Positions 42,119-52,531 of a stretch of 64,000 bases of DNA are shown in pieces (position 1 is the first letter of the stretch; every line of letters starts with the position of its first letter). The position numbers and the translations under genes are program-made. Source of the DNA: Takakia lepidozioides (Eukaryota; Streptophyta; Takakiopsida; Takakiales; Takakiaceae); NCBI GenBank assembly GCA_030704615.1, contig CM060734.1:15996001-16060000 (forward strand). Direction: 5' to 3'. Below the pieces are notes generated by a model. It was not told the origin of the DNA. It did no database searches and saw only the letters and a program-made list of their open reading frames with translations.

Positions 42119-44453
42119 CTCCAGAGAGAGAGAAGACTCCAGCCGAAGCCGATGTAACTAAGAGCCACTTTACCTTGCGGCTACTGCCCTCTTTCGAAGG
42201 TGGGCCCTACAAAAAAATAGGTGTCCAGGAGGACACCAGGTAACTTGAGATTGGGGGGGGGGGGGGGGGGGGTACCATTGGTACCCCATGGTACCCTGGG
42301 GTAGCTAGGGTACTGTCATGGAACTGGATTCCAGTTGGCACTTGTTGGTAATAATGGAGGGAACGGAGCGCCGTGAGGTGGATAGCTTTGAAACATTTGT
42401 GGATAGGAGGGATAGGGATTTTGAAGTTGTCGTGTAAAGCGTTGATACTGGCGTTGTGGATGCCTCCCCTAGTTCCAGCAGTGATGACGGTGAATGGGAC
42501 CTGTATTCCAGCCCCGTCGGCGGATAACAAGTATGAGCGGGGCATATTTTTGCCGTTTACCCAAAATGGAGTCGTTGGGATAACGGTCATTACAGTATGT
42601 GAATTCAATGAAGGGGGCAAGAAGGTCAGCTTCCTCATTTCCTTGAATGCCTGTATGCGATCGAACTTTGAGGAGATAGATTGGGTGGCCTTTGGAGATA
42701 GCTAGGTTGACGATGGTTGTAATGAGGTTACGGTCTGGGTGATGATGGTGGGAGGATGGTTGGGCGATGTGATTCCGGATGAGGAAGAGTGAGTTAAGGC
42801 TGTCAGTAAAGATATAGTATGGGGGGGGGGGGGGGGGAAGCCTCTAGTAAGGACGTGCTTCGTGTATGGCCATGAGTTCTGCACGCAGTATGTTGGCAGG
42901 GCCAGGAAGTCTAAAGGCAGTGCCTTGATTGGTGGCGGCATGGTAGACACCGCACCCGACATTAGGTTTGGTAAGGGAGCCGTCAGTATAATGGGAATTA
43001 GCAGGGGGGTATCTGAGGGGGATATTTTGTCTGTAGATTGAGGGCATAAGGGGTGAAGGTATTGGCGGGGTGGCCTGGGAGGGGCGCGGTCGCGCCTCTA
43101 CCCAGGCTTTGTTTAATTTGATTGTAGGGAATGAGATTGATGTATTGGTGCCTGGGGAAGTGGTTGAGCGGTGGATAGTTGGGTGGTGGGTAGCGTCCTT
43201 CATTGTGTGCGTCCGAGTAAGTAGGTGGTTAAGTTGGTTCAGGAAGGGTAGTGGTATATCGGCTTGGGAAGAGTGTTGGACATGTAGGATTAAGGTTAGA
43301 GTTGGTTCCTTTTGTCGGAGGCATTTAGGAAGGGGAGGGGTGTGTATGTATTTGAGCTGGTTTGGTTCGATTGTGGCTAGCAGCGTGACCCCTGCAGGAA
43401 GGCTGAGAAGAGGATGAGAGTTATCAGGTGCGTTTTGTTGTGTGAGTATGAGAACGGTGAGAGCGTGTGGATGATTGGGCGGCGAAGCGGGCCCACTGTA
43501 GAGCTTCATGTGCAGGGGTGCCAGAAGGAGGGTGGGCAAGACCTCTGCCAGCCCAAGTGTGCTGAGTGGCAGTCCCAGTGGTGCCAAAGATGCAGTCCCT
43601 GTGGTGTGGACTGGCAAATGAGTGTAGGTCCAGGGGGCATGTAAGCGGGCTGGAGTAGTATGAGTGTGTGAGTTGGAAGGAATGTATAAGAAATGTGAGG
43701 ATGTCTTGGGGTATTGTGCTATGAGCGCAAGCTGTGGCTAACCTGTTAAGGGTACGCGGCTTTTTTGGGGGGGTATCTGGTAGCGTTCTACAAGCCAGCA
43801 TAATTCGGTGGCAAAGTCTTGTTTAGGGGGTTGTAGGATTAACGCATTGGTGGGTTCAGTGGAATACTTTCCCCATAGCCAAGCTAGCATGTCATTAGGG
43901 ATAAGACCAATGAAGCGGCCGTATGTAATATAGATATTGGAAAGGCAGGGTCTAATTGAGGCTCGAGTCTTTTGAATGGGGCACTGTGGCGGTAGGGTGT
44001 AATATATGGTTGAGTTTTGATGGCGGTAAGGGGGGCCAGGGCTGTAATCATGAAGCATCATACGTTGTATCCGATTTTTTGGTATGGTGCAGCTAGGTGT
44101 TTGTAATTGGCATTCAGTCTGCCTCAACCTTGTAACTAACAGGGGCCGAGGTACAGTTTGTTGTAATTGATATGTGTTTGTAGAGCATCGTGGATTTCTG
44201 AAAGTATTCATACATCAGACTGTAAATAGTTTGCATGTGTACGGTTACTAGGAGGGAATCAGTACGGTTAGTTCGTGTGTTATGCATTTTGAATATATTG
44301 CTGCATGTGGCATCAGGCCGCAGGTGCATCAATGTTGTATCTGCATACAGTAGCTGCCAATCGATGTGGATGTAGCTTTTAATAACAAATTTTGAATCTT
44401 GCATGGTGTAGCAAGGTAGTTGAGCGAGAGGGGGTATTGCATCAGTTACAGAG
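42119..44453 (-). mobile_element. LINE copy A, 3' part
   Basis: Minus-strand order: a segment with YITYGRFIGLIPNDMLAWLWG (about 43940), a linker, an RNase H domain (HYTDGSLTKPNVGCGVYH, then ILRAELMAIHEA, about 42990-42850), a C-terminal domain at 42240-42640 with ITAGTRGGIHNASIN, and a 3' UTR at 42119-42240. The 3' end abuts the truncated methyltransferase of G3 and begins with a (CT)n tail on the minus strand. Frames are broken in several places. Confidence 0.75.
42220..42237 (-). other. Conserved 3' UTR hairpin of LINE A
   Basis: GGTGTCC-AGGA-GGACACC forms a seven-pair stem. The equivalent in LINE B (44552-44569) is GGTGTC-ATGTGG-GACACC. The stem is kept while the loop differs, which fits an RNA signal for the element's own RT. 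Confidence 0.55.
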
Positions 44454-45485
44454 AGAGAGAGAGAGAAGACTCCGGCCGTAGCCGGCATAACTAAGAGCCA
44501 CTTCGCCTTACGGCTACTGCCCCCTTTCGGGGGTGGGCCCTATAGTAGGAAGGTGTCATGTGGGACACCAGATAATCAAGGAGAGAGAGAGGGGAGGGCT
44601 GATATGAACCCCCTGAGTTCCCAGGGGGGCCGAGGGTGCACTAGAGGGGCTAGCTTCGAGTTGGCGTTTGTTGGTGATGATGGCTGTTAGGGAACGGAGT
44701 GCTGTAAGATGGATTGCTTTGAAACATTGATGGATTGGGAGAATGGGTATTTTGAAGTTATCATGTAAATCATTGATACTGGTGTTGTGTATGCCACCTC
44801 GGGTTCCGGCAGTGATGACTGTGAGTGGGCCAGTCTTCCATCCCTGCCGACGAATTGCAAGAATGAGTGGGACGTATTTTTGTCGTTTTTCCAGGATTGA
44901 ATCGTGGGGGTATCGATCATGGCAGAATGTAAACTCGATAAAGTGGATGATGAGCTGCCAGGATGGTGAAGTAGGTGGCGAGGCTTGAACGGGTAGTCCC
45001 TGGATAATGAGTATGTCCGGACAGAGCCGGGCAGGGCATGAGCAGGGTACTCGAGTGCATGTGCATGGTAGAAGCCATGGCGGCACAGTGTGGTCTGGTG
45101 GCCTCCCTTCGAAGGTACCAGCGTTAATGAATGTGAACCATTTGGTTTCGGCGCGTTTTGTGAATAATTTGTGGAGATGCCAGACTGCTTAGTTGTGTCG
45201 GGTGATATGAAGACCATGGATGACCGGATGCGTGCACTTGCTCAGGAGGTGCGGCCAGGTATCACGTGCATTGTGAGTTGTGGAGCACAGTGGGCAATAA
45301 GGTGATGGATAGAGATGTGGCCAGAAAATGTGTTTGCGTTGGTGACCCATGTATTGGGCGTATCTGAATTTAAGTGTCTGGCGGATTTATGCATCAGTGG
45401 TAGTTTTGGTGTGCCAGAAGTGGTTTGAGAGTTTGTGGTGTAATACCTCGGATTGGGTCCATTTTTGAATATGTGCATCAGTTAT
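44454..45485 (-). mobile_element. LINE copy B, 3' end inserted into an older copy
   Basis: The minus strand reads a CCHC knuckle (CPLCSTTHNARDTWPHLLSKCT, split here as CPLCSTTHNAR and WPHLLSKCTHP, about 45290-45210). Then comes a C-terminal domain with VITAGTRGGIHNTSIN, and the 3' UTR, which matches LINE A (GGCTACTGCCC, GGTGGGCCCTA). It ends in a GAGAGAGAGAGA tract at 44454. Flanking CATCAGTTACA resembles CATCAGTTATACACAGAGAG near 45476, so insertion into a GAGA-containing site of a related copy is likely. Confidence 0.65.
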
Positions 45486-46790
45486 ACACAGAGAGCTATC
45501 CGTGTCTGACAAGAGCCGTGTGACAGTATTTGTAGGTTGTATGGGGTTTTGAGGGATACCAACGGAGGTGTTTTGTGGACATGGGTTTGGTAAGCATAAT
45601 TGATTGGTTCCTGTTCTGTTTTTTGGTTCTATGTTGGCAGAGGCTTTGTGAAATGTGACTACGTAGAGGGGGCCTTGCTTGGGGTCTTGACTCTGAACAT
45701 GGTTTAGAGGGGGACAGTGGGATGGAGTAGGCAATTTAATGATACACAGCTGGAGGTCGCGCTGTGCAATGTGTTGGGAATATAATTTATTGGCCCGACA
45801 TGAGACCTTCTTGTAATTGGAGTGAGGATCTTTTGAATGATGCATTGGGGTAAATATTTTTTGTTTGTGTGTTGTGAGTTTTAGATGTATTACTAGACGT
45901 GGGGTCCCGCCTCAGGTGTGTCAATGTTGTATCTGTAAACAATGTCTGCCAACTACATAGGCATGCAATTGTTTTTGTAGCATATGTATATGGGTTTACT
46001 GCTGTGGTGGGGGTGATGTGGGCGTAGCTTTTAACAACAAGTGTTGTATCTTGTGTGTCATAGCAGGGCACTTGCTTGGGAGGGGGTGTTGTCTCAGTTA
46101 TAGACAGAGAGCTACCTTCGTGTGGTAATAATCGCTTGACAGTATTTGTAGTCTGCTTGGGGGCCCCAGGGGTATGAACAGTGGTATTTTGTATTTGGCA
46201 TTCAGTCTGTCTTAATTGTGTAGTATATAGGTATGCGGCTATTTTTGTAGTAGATATTGGCATAGAGGATGGAGCAGTCTTTGTTGAGGTATTTGCTGTT
46301 CTGAAGGTTGTGTAAGGGGGCCAATTTGAGTATGTCGAAAGTGTGGGATTTTCTCGTGGCAGCCTGAATAGCAGTTTTGTTGCAATGAGATAGCGTGTGC
46401 AGTTTTGGTTTGGGTTGGAATTGATGTAGGGATTTTTATGCTGGGCATGATGGGTTGGTAAGGCAAGATTATATTTTCTGCGCTGTGTTAATTTTAGGTG
46501 TAATGTCTGCAGCTAGGTAGTGGTGGTTGGACTTTGGGTACTTGAAGTGTCATGTTTTTGAGATTGTGCTGGTCGATCAGTGTCATGGGAGTAGTATTGA
46601 TTACAAGAAGTGCAATGGAGTTTGTTAGTAGCCTTGTGAGATGGCTTCAAATCCTGGTCCCGTGAGTGAGAGAGTATGATGTTGTGTGTTAGTTGTTTTT
46701 GGTCAGCTATGTCGGGGGCAAATAGATCGTATAGAAATACTTTGTTGTAAAGAATTATAATCATGCTCAAGTACATGATAGTTGGAAGAT
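45486..46790 (-). mobile_element. Older LINE-related remnant
   Basis: Minus-strand ORFs (45387-45845, 45787-46263, 46239-46466, 46513-46776) share pieces with the 44114-44488 ORF of LINE A (for example LVVKSYAHI against FVIKSYIHI, and LTHLRRDPTSSN against LMHLRPDATCSN). They represent the same, poorly conserved part of the element before the zinc knuckle. No catalytic motif is readable. Confidence 0.5.
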
Positions 46791-46811
46791 AAGTAGAGCT
46801 AAAACGGTATT

Positions 46812-47768
46812 TTGCTTTGTTGGACAGTTTCTACCTCAGAACACATAACGAGATTCCGGACTATTTACACAGCCACATACACATTGACAGCATTACCCAG
46901 TCTCAATATCTCTCCCGCCATCTCTCATCCCCTTCCGACCCACACCGACAGCGCACACCCCGCCACCGCAATCTAGAATCCTCTCTCCACTCCCTCAACG
47001 CAACATCGCCGCTTTCCAGCCGCCTCACTCCTTATCCTGCCCTTTATCCCGGTTAGTCTCTTGGGCAGTGTACTCTACAGTGTCCAGGGTAGTCTCCTCT
47101 CTGGTCGTCTGTGCACTCCCATTGGCAGTTTTGTCAGTCTGCTGCTTGTCCTGCTCTGCCATATGGTGGTTCTGGTCTCGTACATCCTCACTGATACAAA
47201 CCTAACACAGTTCCCTGACAGAACATGGCTTGAAGCCAAAGCCGCGCTTACCTCTATTGTGCAAGAAATGACCAAAAGCGTCATCGCCACATGCTCCGCC
47301 CTTTCGGAGATACCGCAAACCACCCGCACCAAACAAAATGGGGGGCTACCTCACCAGTACAGAGAAACGTGCATGGACCTCTCACCTTAATGTCTATCAC
47401 ATGACTCAACGCGCCCTCACTATCATACCCACTTCCCTCACTTCCCACCCATGCAATAATTGGAAGTCCGACCCTCGCATTACCAGTTTAAATACCCTAA
47501 CAACCTGTCAAACACTTATGCCCCCGCCTGATGATCCATCCGCCATACCCAACTGGATTGTTGCTCTCTCCAAACTAGGAAGAGAAGTCAAGAAAGCTGC
47601 CTATCTTATTACCAAACAAAAAGCCACTGACAATCACAAAAAATTTGTCTCCTCCTTTAACCAGCTACTGCACGACCATCCTAAGAAAGCTCACAAAGCC
47701 ATCTTCAATCATGTACTTAACCCACCCATCGATTGCCTTAAGCATCAAATGGGCCACCTCCTAACGGG
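46812..47768 (+). mobile_element. LINE copy 3, internal part
   Basis: It begins LDSFYLRTHNEIPDYLHSHI (the end of the endonuclease, compare LINE 4 at 50630) and continues through TNLTQFPDRTWLEAKAAL, GGYLTSTEKRAWTSHL and LGREVKKAAYLITKQKATDN to GHLLTGA. This is the segment between endonuclease and RT. A frame change lies near 47340. Cut at both ends; the right border is a CTATTTCATGAGCGG repeat. Confidence 0.8.
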
Positions 47769-47891
47769 GGCTGCTATTTCATGAGCGGCATGAGCATGAG
47801 CGGCATGAGCATGAGCGGAAAAAAAAAAAGCATGAGCAGACCATTGTGAGTCCACGGAAATAGGGTTAGGAGGCACGGAAATAGGGTCATG
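47769..47891 (+). repeat. CATGAGCGG short repeats
   Basis: CTATTTCATGAGCGGCATGA is followed by further CATGAGCGG units and an A run, then GGAAATAGGG twice, up to the assembly gap. Very similar sequence follows LINE 4 at 51690. This may be the border of another element. Confidence 0.6.
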
Positions 47892-48391
47892 NNNNNNNNN
47901 NNNNNNNNNNNNNNNNNNNNNNNNNNNNNNNNNNNNNNNNNNNNNNNNNNNNNNNNNNNNNNNNNNNNNNNNNNNNNNNNNNNNNNNNNNNNNNNNNNNN
48001 NNNNNNNNNNNNNNNNNNNNNNNNNNNNNNNNNNNNNNNNNNNNNNNNNNNNNNNNNNNNNNNNNNNNNNNNNNNNNNNNNNNNNNNNNNNNNNNNNNNN
48101 NNNNNNNNNNNNNNNNNNNNNNNNNNNNNNNNNNNNNNNNNNNNNNNNNNNNNNNNNNNNNNNNNNNNNNNNNNNNNNNNNNNNNNNNNNNNNNNNNNNN
48201 NNNNNNNNNNNNNNNNNNNNNNNNNNNNNNNNNNNNNNNNNNNNNNNNNNNNNNNNNNNNNNNNNNNNNNNNNNNNNNNNNNNNNNNNNNNNNNNNNNNN
48301 NNNNNNNNNNNNNNNNNNNNNNNNNNNNNNNNNNNNNNNNNNNNNNNNNNNNNNNNNNNNNNNNNNNNNNNNNNNNNNNNNNNNNNNNNNN
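47892..48391. other. Assembly gap of 500 N
   Basis: Exactly 500 undetermined bases, a conventional scaffold-gap size. The true length and content are unknown. Confidence 0.99.
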
Positions 48392-49146
48392 GACTTAGAT
48401 GCAGAGGAAGAGGGGATACATTGTACTGACTCTGAGTCAAACTGAACTGTATTCTTTTAATATTCATTTTCATATTATCTGGAAAACGTTGAATCCCCTT
48501 ACTCTACCGTAGTTGTTCCTTTAGAACAAATAATAATCACAGAATCAACTTTCGTTTAAATTGCTATATGTATGAATCCATCTCACAAACCTTCCTGACT
48601 CTTCTCATATCCATTGTGCATTCATCTACACTGTATTCATGCGTGCTCCATTCATGAAAGCTTCCTTTGTACAACATCCATTGTACATTCATCCTCTGTA
48701 CTCTTTAATCCACCCCACAAACCTTCCACACTCATTTCATATACTTTGTGCATTCGTCAAAAGATTTGGTCATGCATCTTCCTGTCATGAATTTTTGTCA
48801 TTGCTCAACATCCATTATACATTCATCCATTTTACTCTTATCCATCCGTCATTCATCCATCTACATAGATTTTTCAAACTCATCCATCTGTTTATCATCC
48901 AACTGTACATTCATCCATCATTTATTCAATGCCTTTTATTATGTCGTCCAGCTTGTTTCCGCGGTAAAGGGTGCCAATCCGCGGGAATACACTCCACTTC
49001 TTTCTGGGTGCGTGGTGACTCGGCCTCCACGTGTGATGACGTGGACTGAGCCCCGTGACGTGGCATTTGCGCAAGGTGACGTGGCGTGAGCGCAGTCGCG
49101 CTCACGCGCTCACGTGACCAGGCTCACGCCGAGGCATCCCTGGGCC
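48392..49146 (+). other. ATTCATCC-rich tract and possible exon end; no clear gene
   Basis: Right after the gap, an acidic reading (DLDAEEEGIHCTDSESN, then a stop at 48442) could be the last exon of a gene hidden in the gap. From 48540 to 48945 the words CATTCATCC and CCATTGTRCATTC recur many times in a degenerate tandem pattern. The rest up to LINE 4 is rich in GTGACGTGGC words. Confidence 0.4.
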
Positions 49147-51690
49147 GGTACCACCAATACCTCCCCACATCTAAACATTCACAACATCATCCCCCATCAC
49201 ACCATAACACATTTGAACTTGCTTGTGCAACACTCATACTCATGCGTTGTGGTGACATTCACCCAAACCCCGGACCTACCACTATCAGTGATATCATTGA
49301 CGCACTCCCCATTGACCCCCAGGAAAGATACGCACTATATTTTTAAACAAACACCGTCTCACTCATACCTGCGTATCAACATCTCTATGATCACTTCTCC
49401 CCTTTCCTTCTTAAACCATCAGTCACTCCATACACACCCACACATCCAATTGCCACATTTGGCCTCACCCCGAGTCAATACCCAACGCTCGCTAAAACTA
49501 CCCGCGAACTCAGAGCATACCCAGCACAACACCTTCTCTTTGCCCTAATCATCATTATCTCCCCATTACCAACAATACATGTAACGACCACTTCGAGGCC
49601 CACACAGACTCACAGGTCCGCGCACTCCTACACAAATTACAAAACCTACCCGCACAGTCTCACCAATACCTAGCCCCCCCCCACACTATCTATCTGACCT
49701 ACACCCATCACTTCAACTTTTACCAGGGGAAGTTCACAAAATATTAGAGCAAATCCCGCACTAGACTCTCATACTATCATCAACAAATTTCCATTTCTAT
49801 CCAACAACATCCTTACCACCATTGCAGGATATCAACCCCCGCCGGCACCACCCCCACCCTCCCCGTCGTCATTTACACCTAGTCACAACAAGGACCCCCC
49901 AACGCCCGTTTCACCCAACCACTCCCAACCCACTCCTTCCCAACACATAAACTCACTCAAAATAATCACTTGGAATGTCGGTTCATTGGCCACCAGCATC
50001 CAAAGTCTAATACACCTTCTCACAGACTCTACGCCCCCACACATTATCTTTCTACAAGAAACCAAGCTTAATACAAACAACCCCAATAGCTCCTATATAA
50101 CCAAACTCCTCCCACCTTACTACCTACTATACGGAAACCCGCTCTCCGCTACACAGTGCCTCACACGGCGCTCGGCCCCGTACCACCCTACCCGAGGTGG
50201 AGTCACGCTAGGCATCCTTCGCACACACCACTCCCCCAGCACCACCACTAAGATACCCATCCATCTCTCTCTCCGATCCCATCTTCAAATCATCTAACTA
50301 CATCCGCCAACACTCCACCCCATCACCCTTATACACCTATACATGCCCTCACACACTGATGACCTTGCACTGATTCCTGATATCCTAGACACAATCTCAG
50401 ATATCCTCACTCAGCCTACAAACCAACATCACCACTTCATATTAGCAGGCAACTTTAACAGAGATATTGCTCTACTTGGCCATACATACAATGGTATTCA
50501 CAAACCCCCATCCCCACTGGAACATGAATGGACTAAGTTCACTCAGCTTCATAAATTCCGATATATACCTGCCGACCACCACTACTCAAGACAAGACGGA
50601 CTTAACTATTCCTCATTAAGTCTTCTTGATGGCTTCTACCTCAAAATACAAAGTGAGATCCCAACATATCTCCACAGCCACATACACATCGACAACATAT
50701 GTAACTCTGACCACTATCATGTCTCAATCTCCCTTCCCCCAGCTCTCATCCCCTTCCGACCCACACCAGCCGTACATATCTCACCACCACAATCTAGGAT
50801 TCTCTCCCCATTACCCCAGCGCAACATCAACGCTTTCCAAAACCATTTTTACCCTGCAGCCTCACTCCTTATATTAAAACTCTCATACATTCTCTCCGAT
50901 ACAAACTTAACACAATCCCCTGAAAAACGTGGCTTGAAGCCGAAGTAGCACTCACATCTATAATGAAAGAAATGACCAAAAGCATCCTCGCCACTTGTTC
51001 CGCCCCCCCTGAGGTCTCGCAAACCGCACGTTCAAAACAAAACGGAGGCTACCTTACCCGTACACAGAAGCGTACATGGACCTCCCACCTCAACACCTAC
51101 CACACGGAGAGGCGCGCCCTCACTATCATTCCTACTTCCCCCACAACCAACCCATACAATAACTAAAAATCCGACCCGCGCATTACCTGTTTGAGTACTT
51201 TAACAAACTGTCAAGCACTTATGCCCTCTCCTGATGACCCATCCGCTATCTCCCACTGGGCTTCTGCTCTCTCCAAACTTGGTAGGGAAGCCAAGAAAGC
51301 TGCCTATATTATTACCAAACAAAAAGCCACGGCTAACCACAAAAAAAATTGTCTCCTCTTTCAATTAGTTATTGCACGACCATCCCAAGAAAGCCCACAA
51401 AGCCATCTTTAATCTTGCAATTAACCCTCATATTGACAACCTTAAGCATCGACAGGGCCACCTCCTAACTGCCCCAAAGGACATAAACAATGAAATCTGG
51501 ACCCAAGCATCGTCATCATATACACCAACGGTTGTAAATTGCCTACACCCCAATCAACACAATCCCACCTGCATGTAAAGTTAAACATTACCCATGGCAT
51601 GATATAGACGGATTCTCACTGGATAAGAGAGGCGCTCCAATAGACCGTGTTCTGGACTTATTTACAGTTGACCTCTACGAATCTTGGAGG
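49147..51690 (+). mobile_element. LINE copy 4: 5' end through the pre-RT region
   Basis: It starts at GGTACCACCAATACC, as LINE 1 does, and carries the 2A-like motif, the endonuclease (WNVGSLATSIQSL, FLQETKLN, AGNFNRDI, NSDHYHVSI) and the GGYLTRTQKRTWTSHL and LGREAKKAAYIITKQKAT region shared with LINE 3. Asp in the endonuclease GDFN motif is Asn here (AGNFN), which would impair catalysis. Stops and frameshifts lie at 49346, 50297, 50948, 51166 and 51366. It ends before the RT core, at a CTATTTCATGAGC border. Confidence 0.85.
49218..49277 (+). other. 2A-like motif in LINE 4
   Basis: Reads MRCGDIHPNPGP after a hydrophobic LACATLIL run, the same as LINE 1 except for Met in place of Leu. Preservation in two independently decayed copies supports selection on the motif in the source element. 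Confidence 0.75.
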
Positions 51691-52290
51691 TTTACTATTT
51701 CATGAGCAGAAACCATGAGCCATGAGCCATGAGCCGCATGAGCCGCATGAGCGGTGAGCCGAAGTCTAAGATACGCGGATTTCATGAGCGGACTCCTCCA
51801 AATTTGGAAATGCGGCAGATTAAACAAGTATTAAAATAATAGTTTTTTATTTGACCTTGCCGTTTTTGGACGTTCCAGATCATGTAATGCGGCGAAGATA
51901 TGTCGTCAGTAACAAGTCCGCTCATGGTTTTATAGATCCGCTCATGGAAATAAGTGACCGTGCAACGGGAAATCCAGTATACCACTGCAAAAGGACGTCG
52001 CATACTGGCCTGTATAGAGTATTCCGCGGTTTTACATGCCTTAACATTGGAATGAAGCTGACCCTTTTGCCGCGATTGAACCAATGGAGTCTGCACCAAT
52101 ACAGTCTGCAGTACTTCACAATTCTGTCTTCTTCGGGTATTCGGCGGGAAAGGTTTGCAACTGAACTGGGAAATAGGGTGCCGCATTAGGGTTCGCACGT
52201 GCGAAATTTCGGAGCGGTTTGGTGTTGGCGAAGGCCGCCTTTGGGGGTACCTACGACGATACTTGGAAATTCGGCGCCGCATTTCCTTGT
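51691..52290. repeat. CATGAGCGG and AAATGCGG short repeats beside the MULE gene
   Basis: Direct CATGAGC(C/G)G units (51698-51760), CATGAGCGGA at 51785 and inverted TCCGCTCATGG at about 51917 and 51944 occur together with AAATGCGGC half-sites. A full palindrome GGAAATTCGGCGCCGCATTTCC-type unit lies at 52265-52286, and a diverged one at about 52168. TTCGCACGTGCGAA (52192-52205) is another palindrome. The layout suggests the 3' flank of the transposase gene. Confidence 0.55.
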
Positions 52291-52531
52291 CGGAGGTCGA
52301 ATGAGGAGAGCAAGTTTTCGGAAAGCAGAAAAACATGAACCCTCCAACATACAAAAATACATGCACGTGGAAACAAGTGAACGATATAGTAATATCTTAG
52401 TTCGATCAAAACAGGTTACTGGTAGGCAAGACATATGTCGGACCTTTGTGTGGCCAGAGTCTGAGGTACTGGCAGCAGTACAGTTCTACTATCCGATGGG
52501 CGTACCATTGTATGTGGACCGCAAGCCAAGC

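Noticed and set aside
11584-46812. LINE 1 stops and LINE 3 starts at the same codon of the endonuclease
   Set aside because: It is curious, but the two copies are 35 kb apart with different flanks. Two breakpoints near the same site are weak evidence for a hotspot or for one split element.
47745-48473. ORFs of 242 and 169 aa spanning the gap
   Set aside because: They are mostly N-derived unknown residues with no support.
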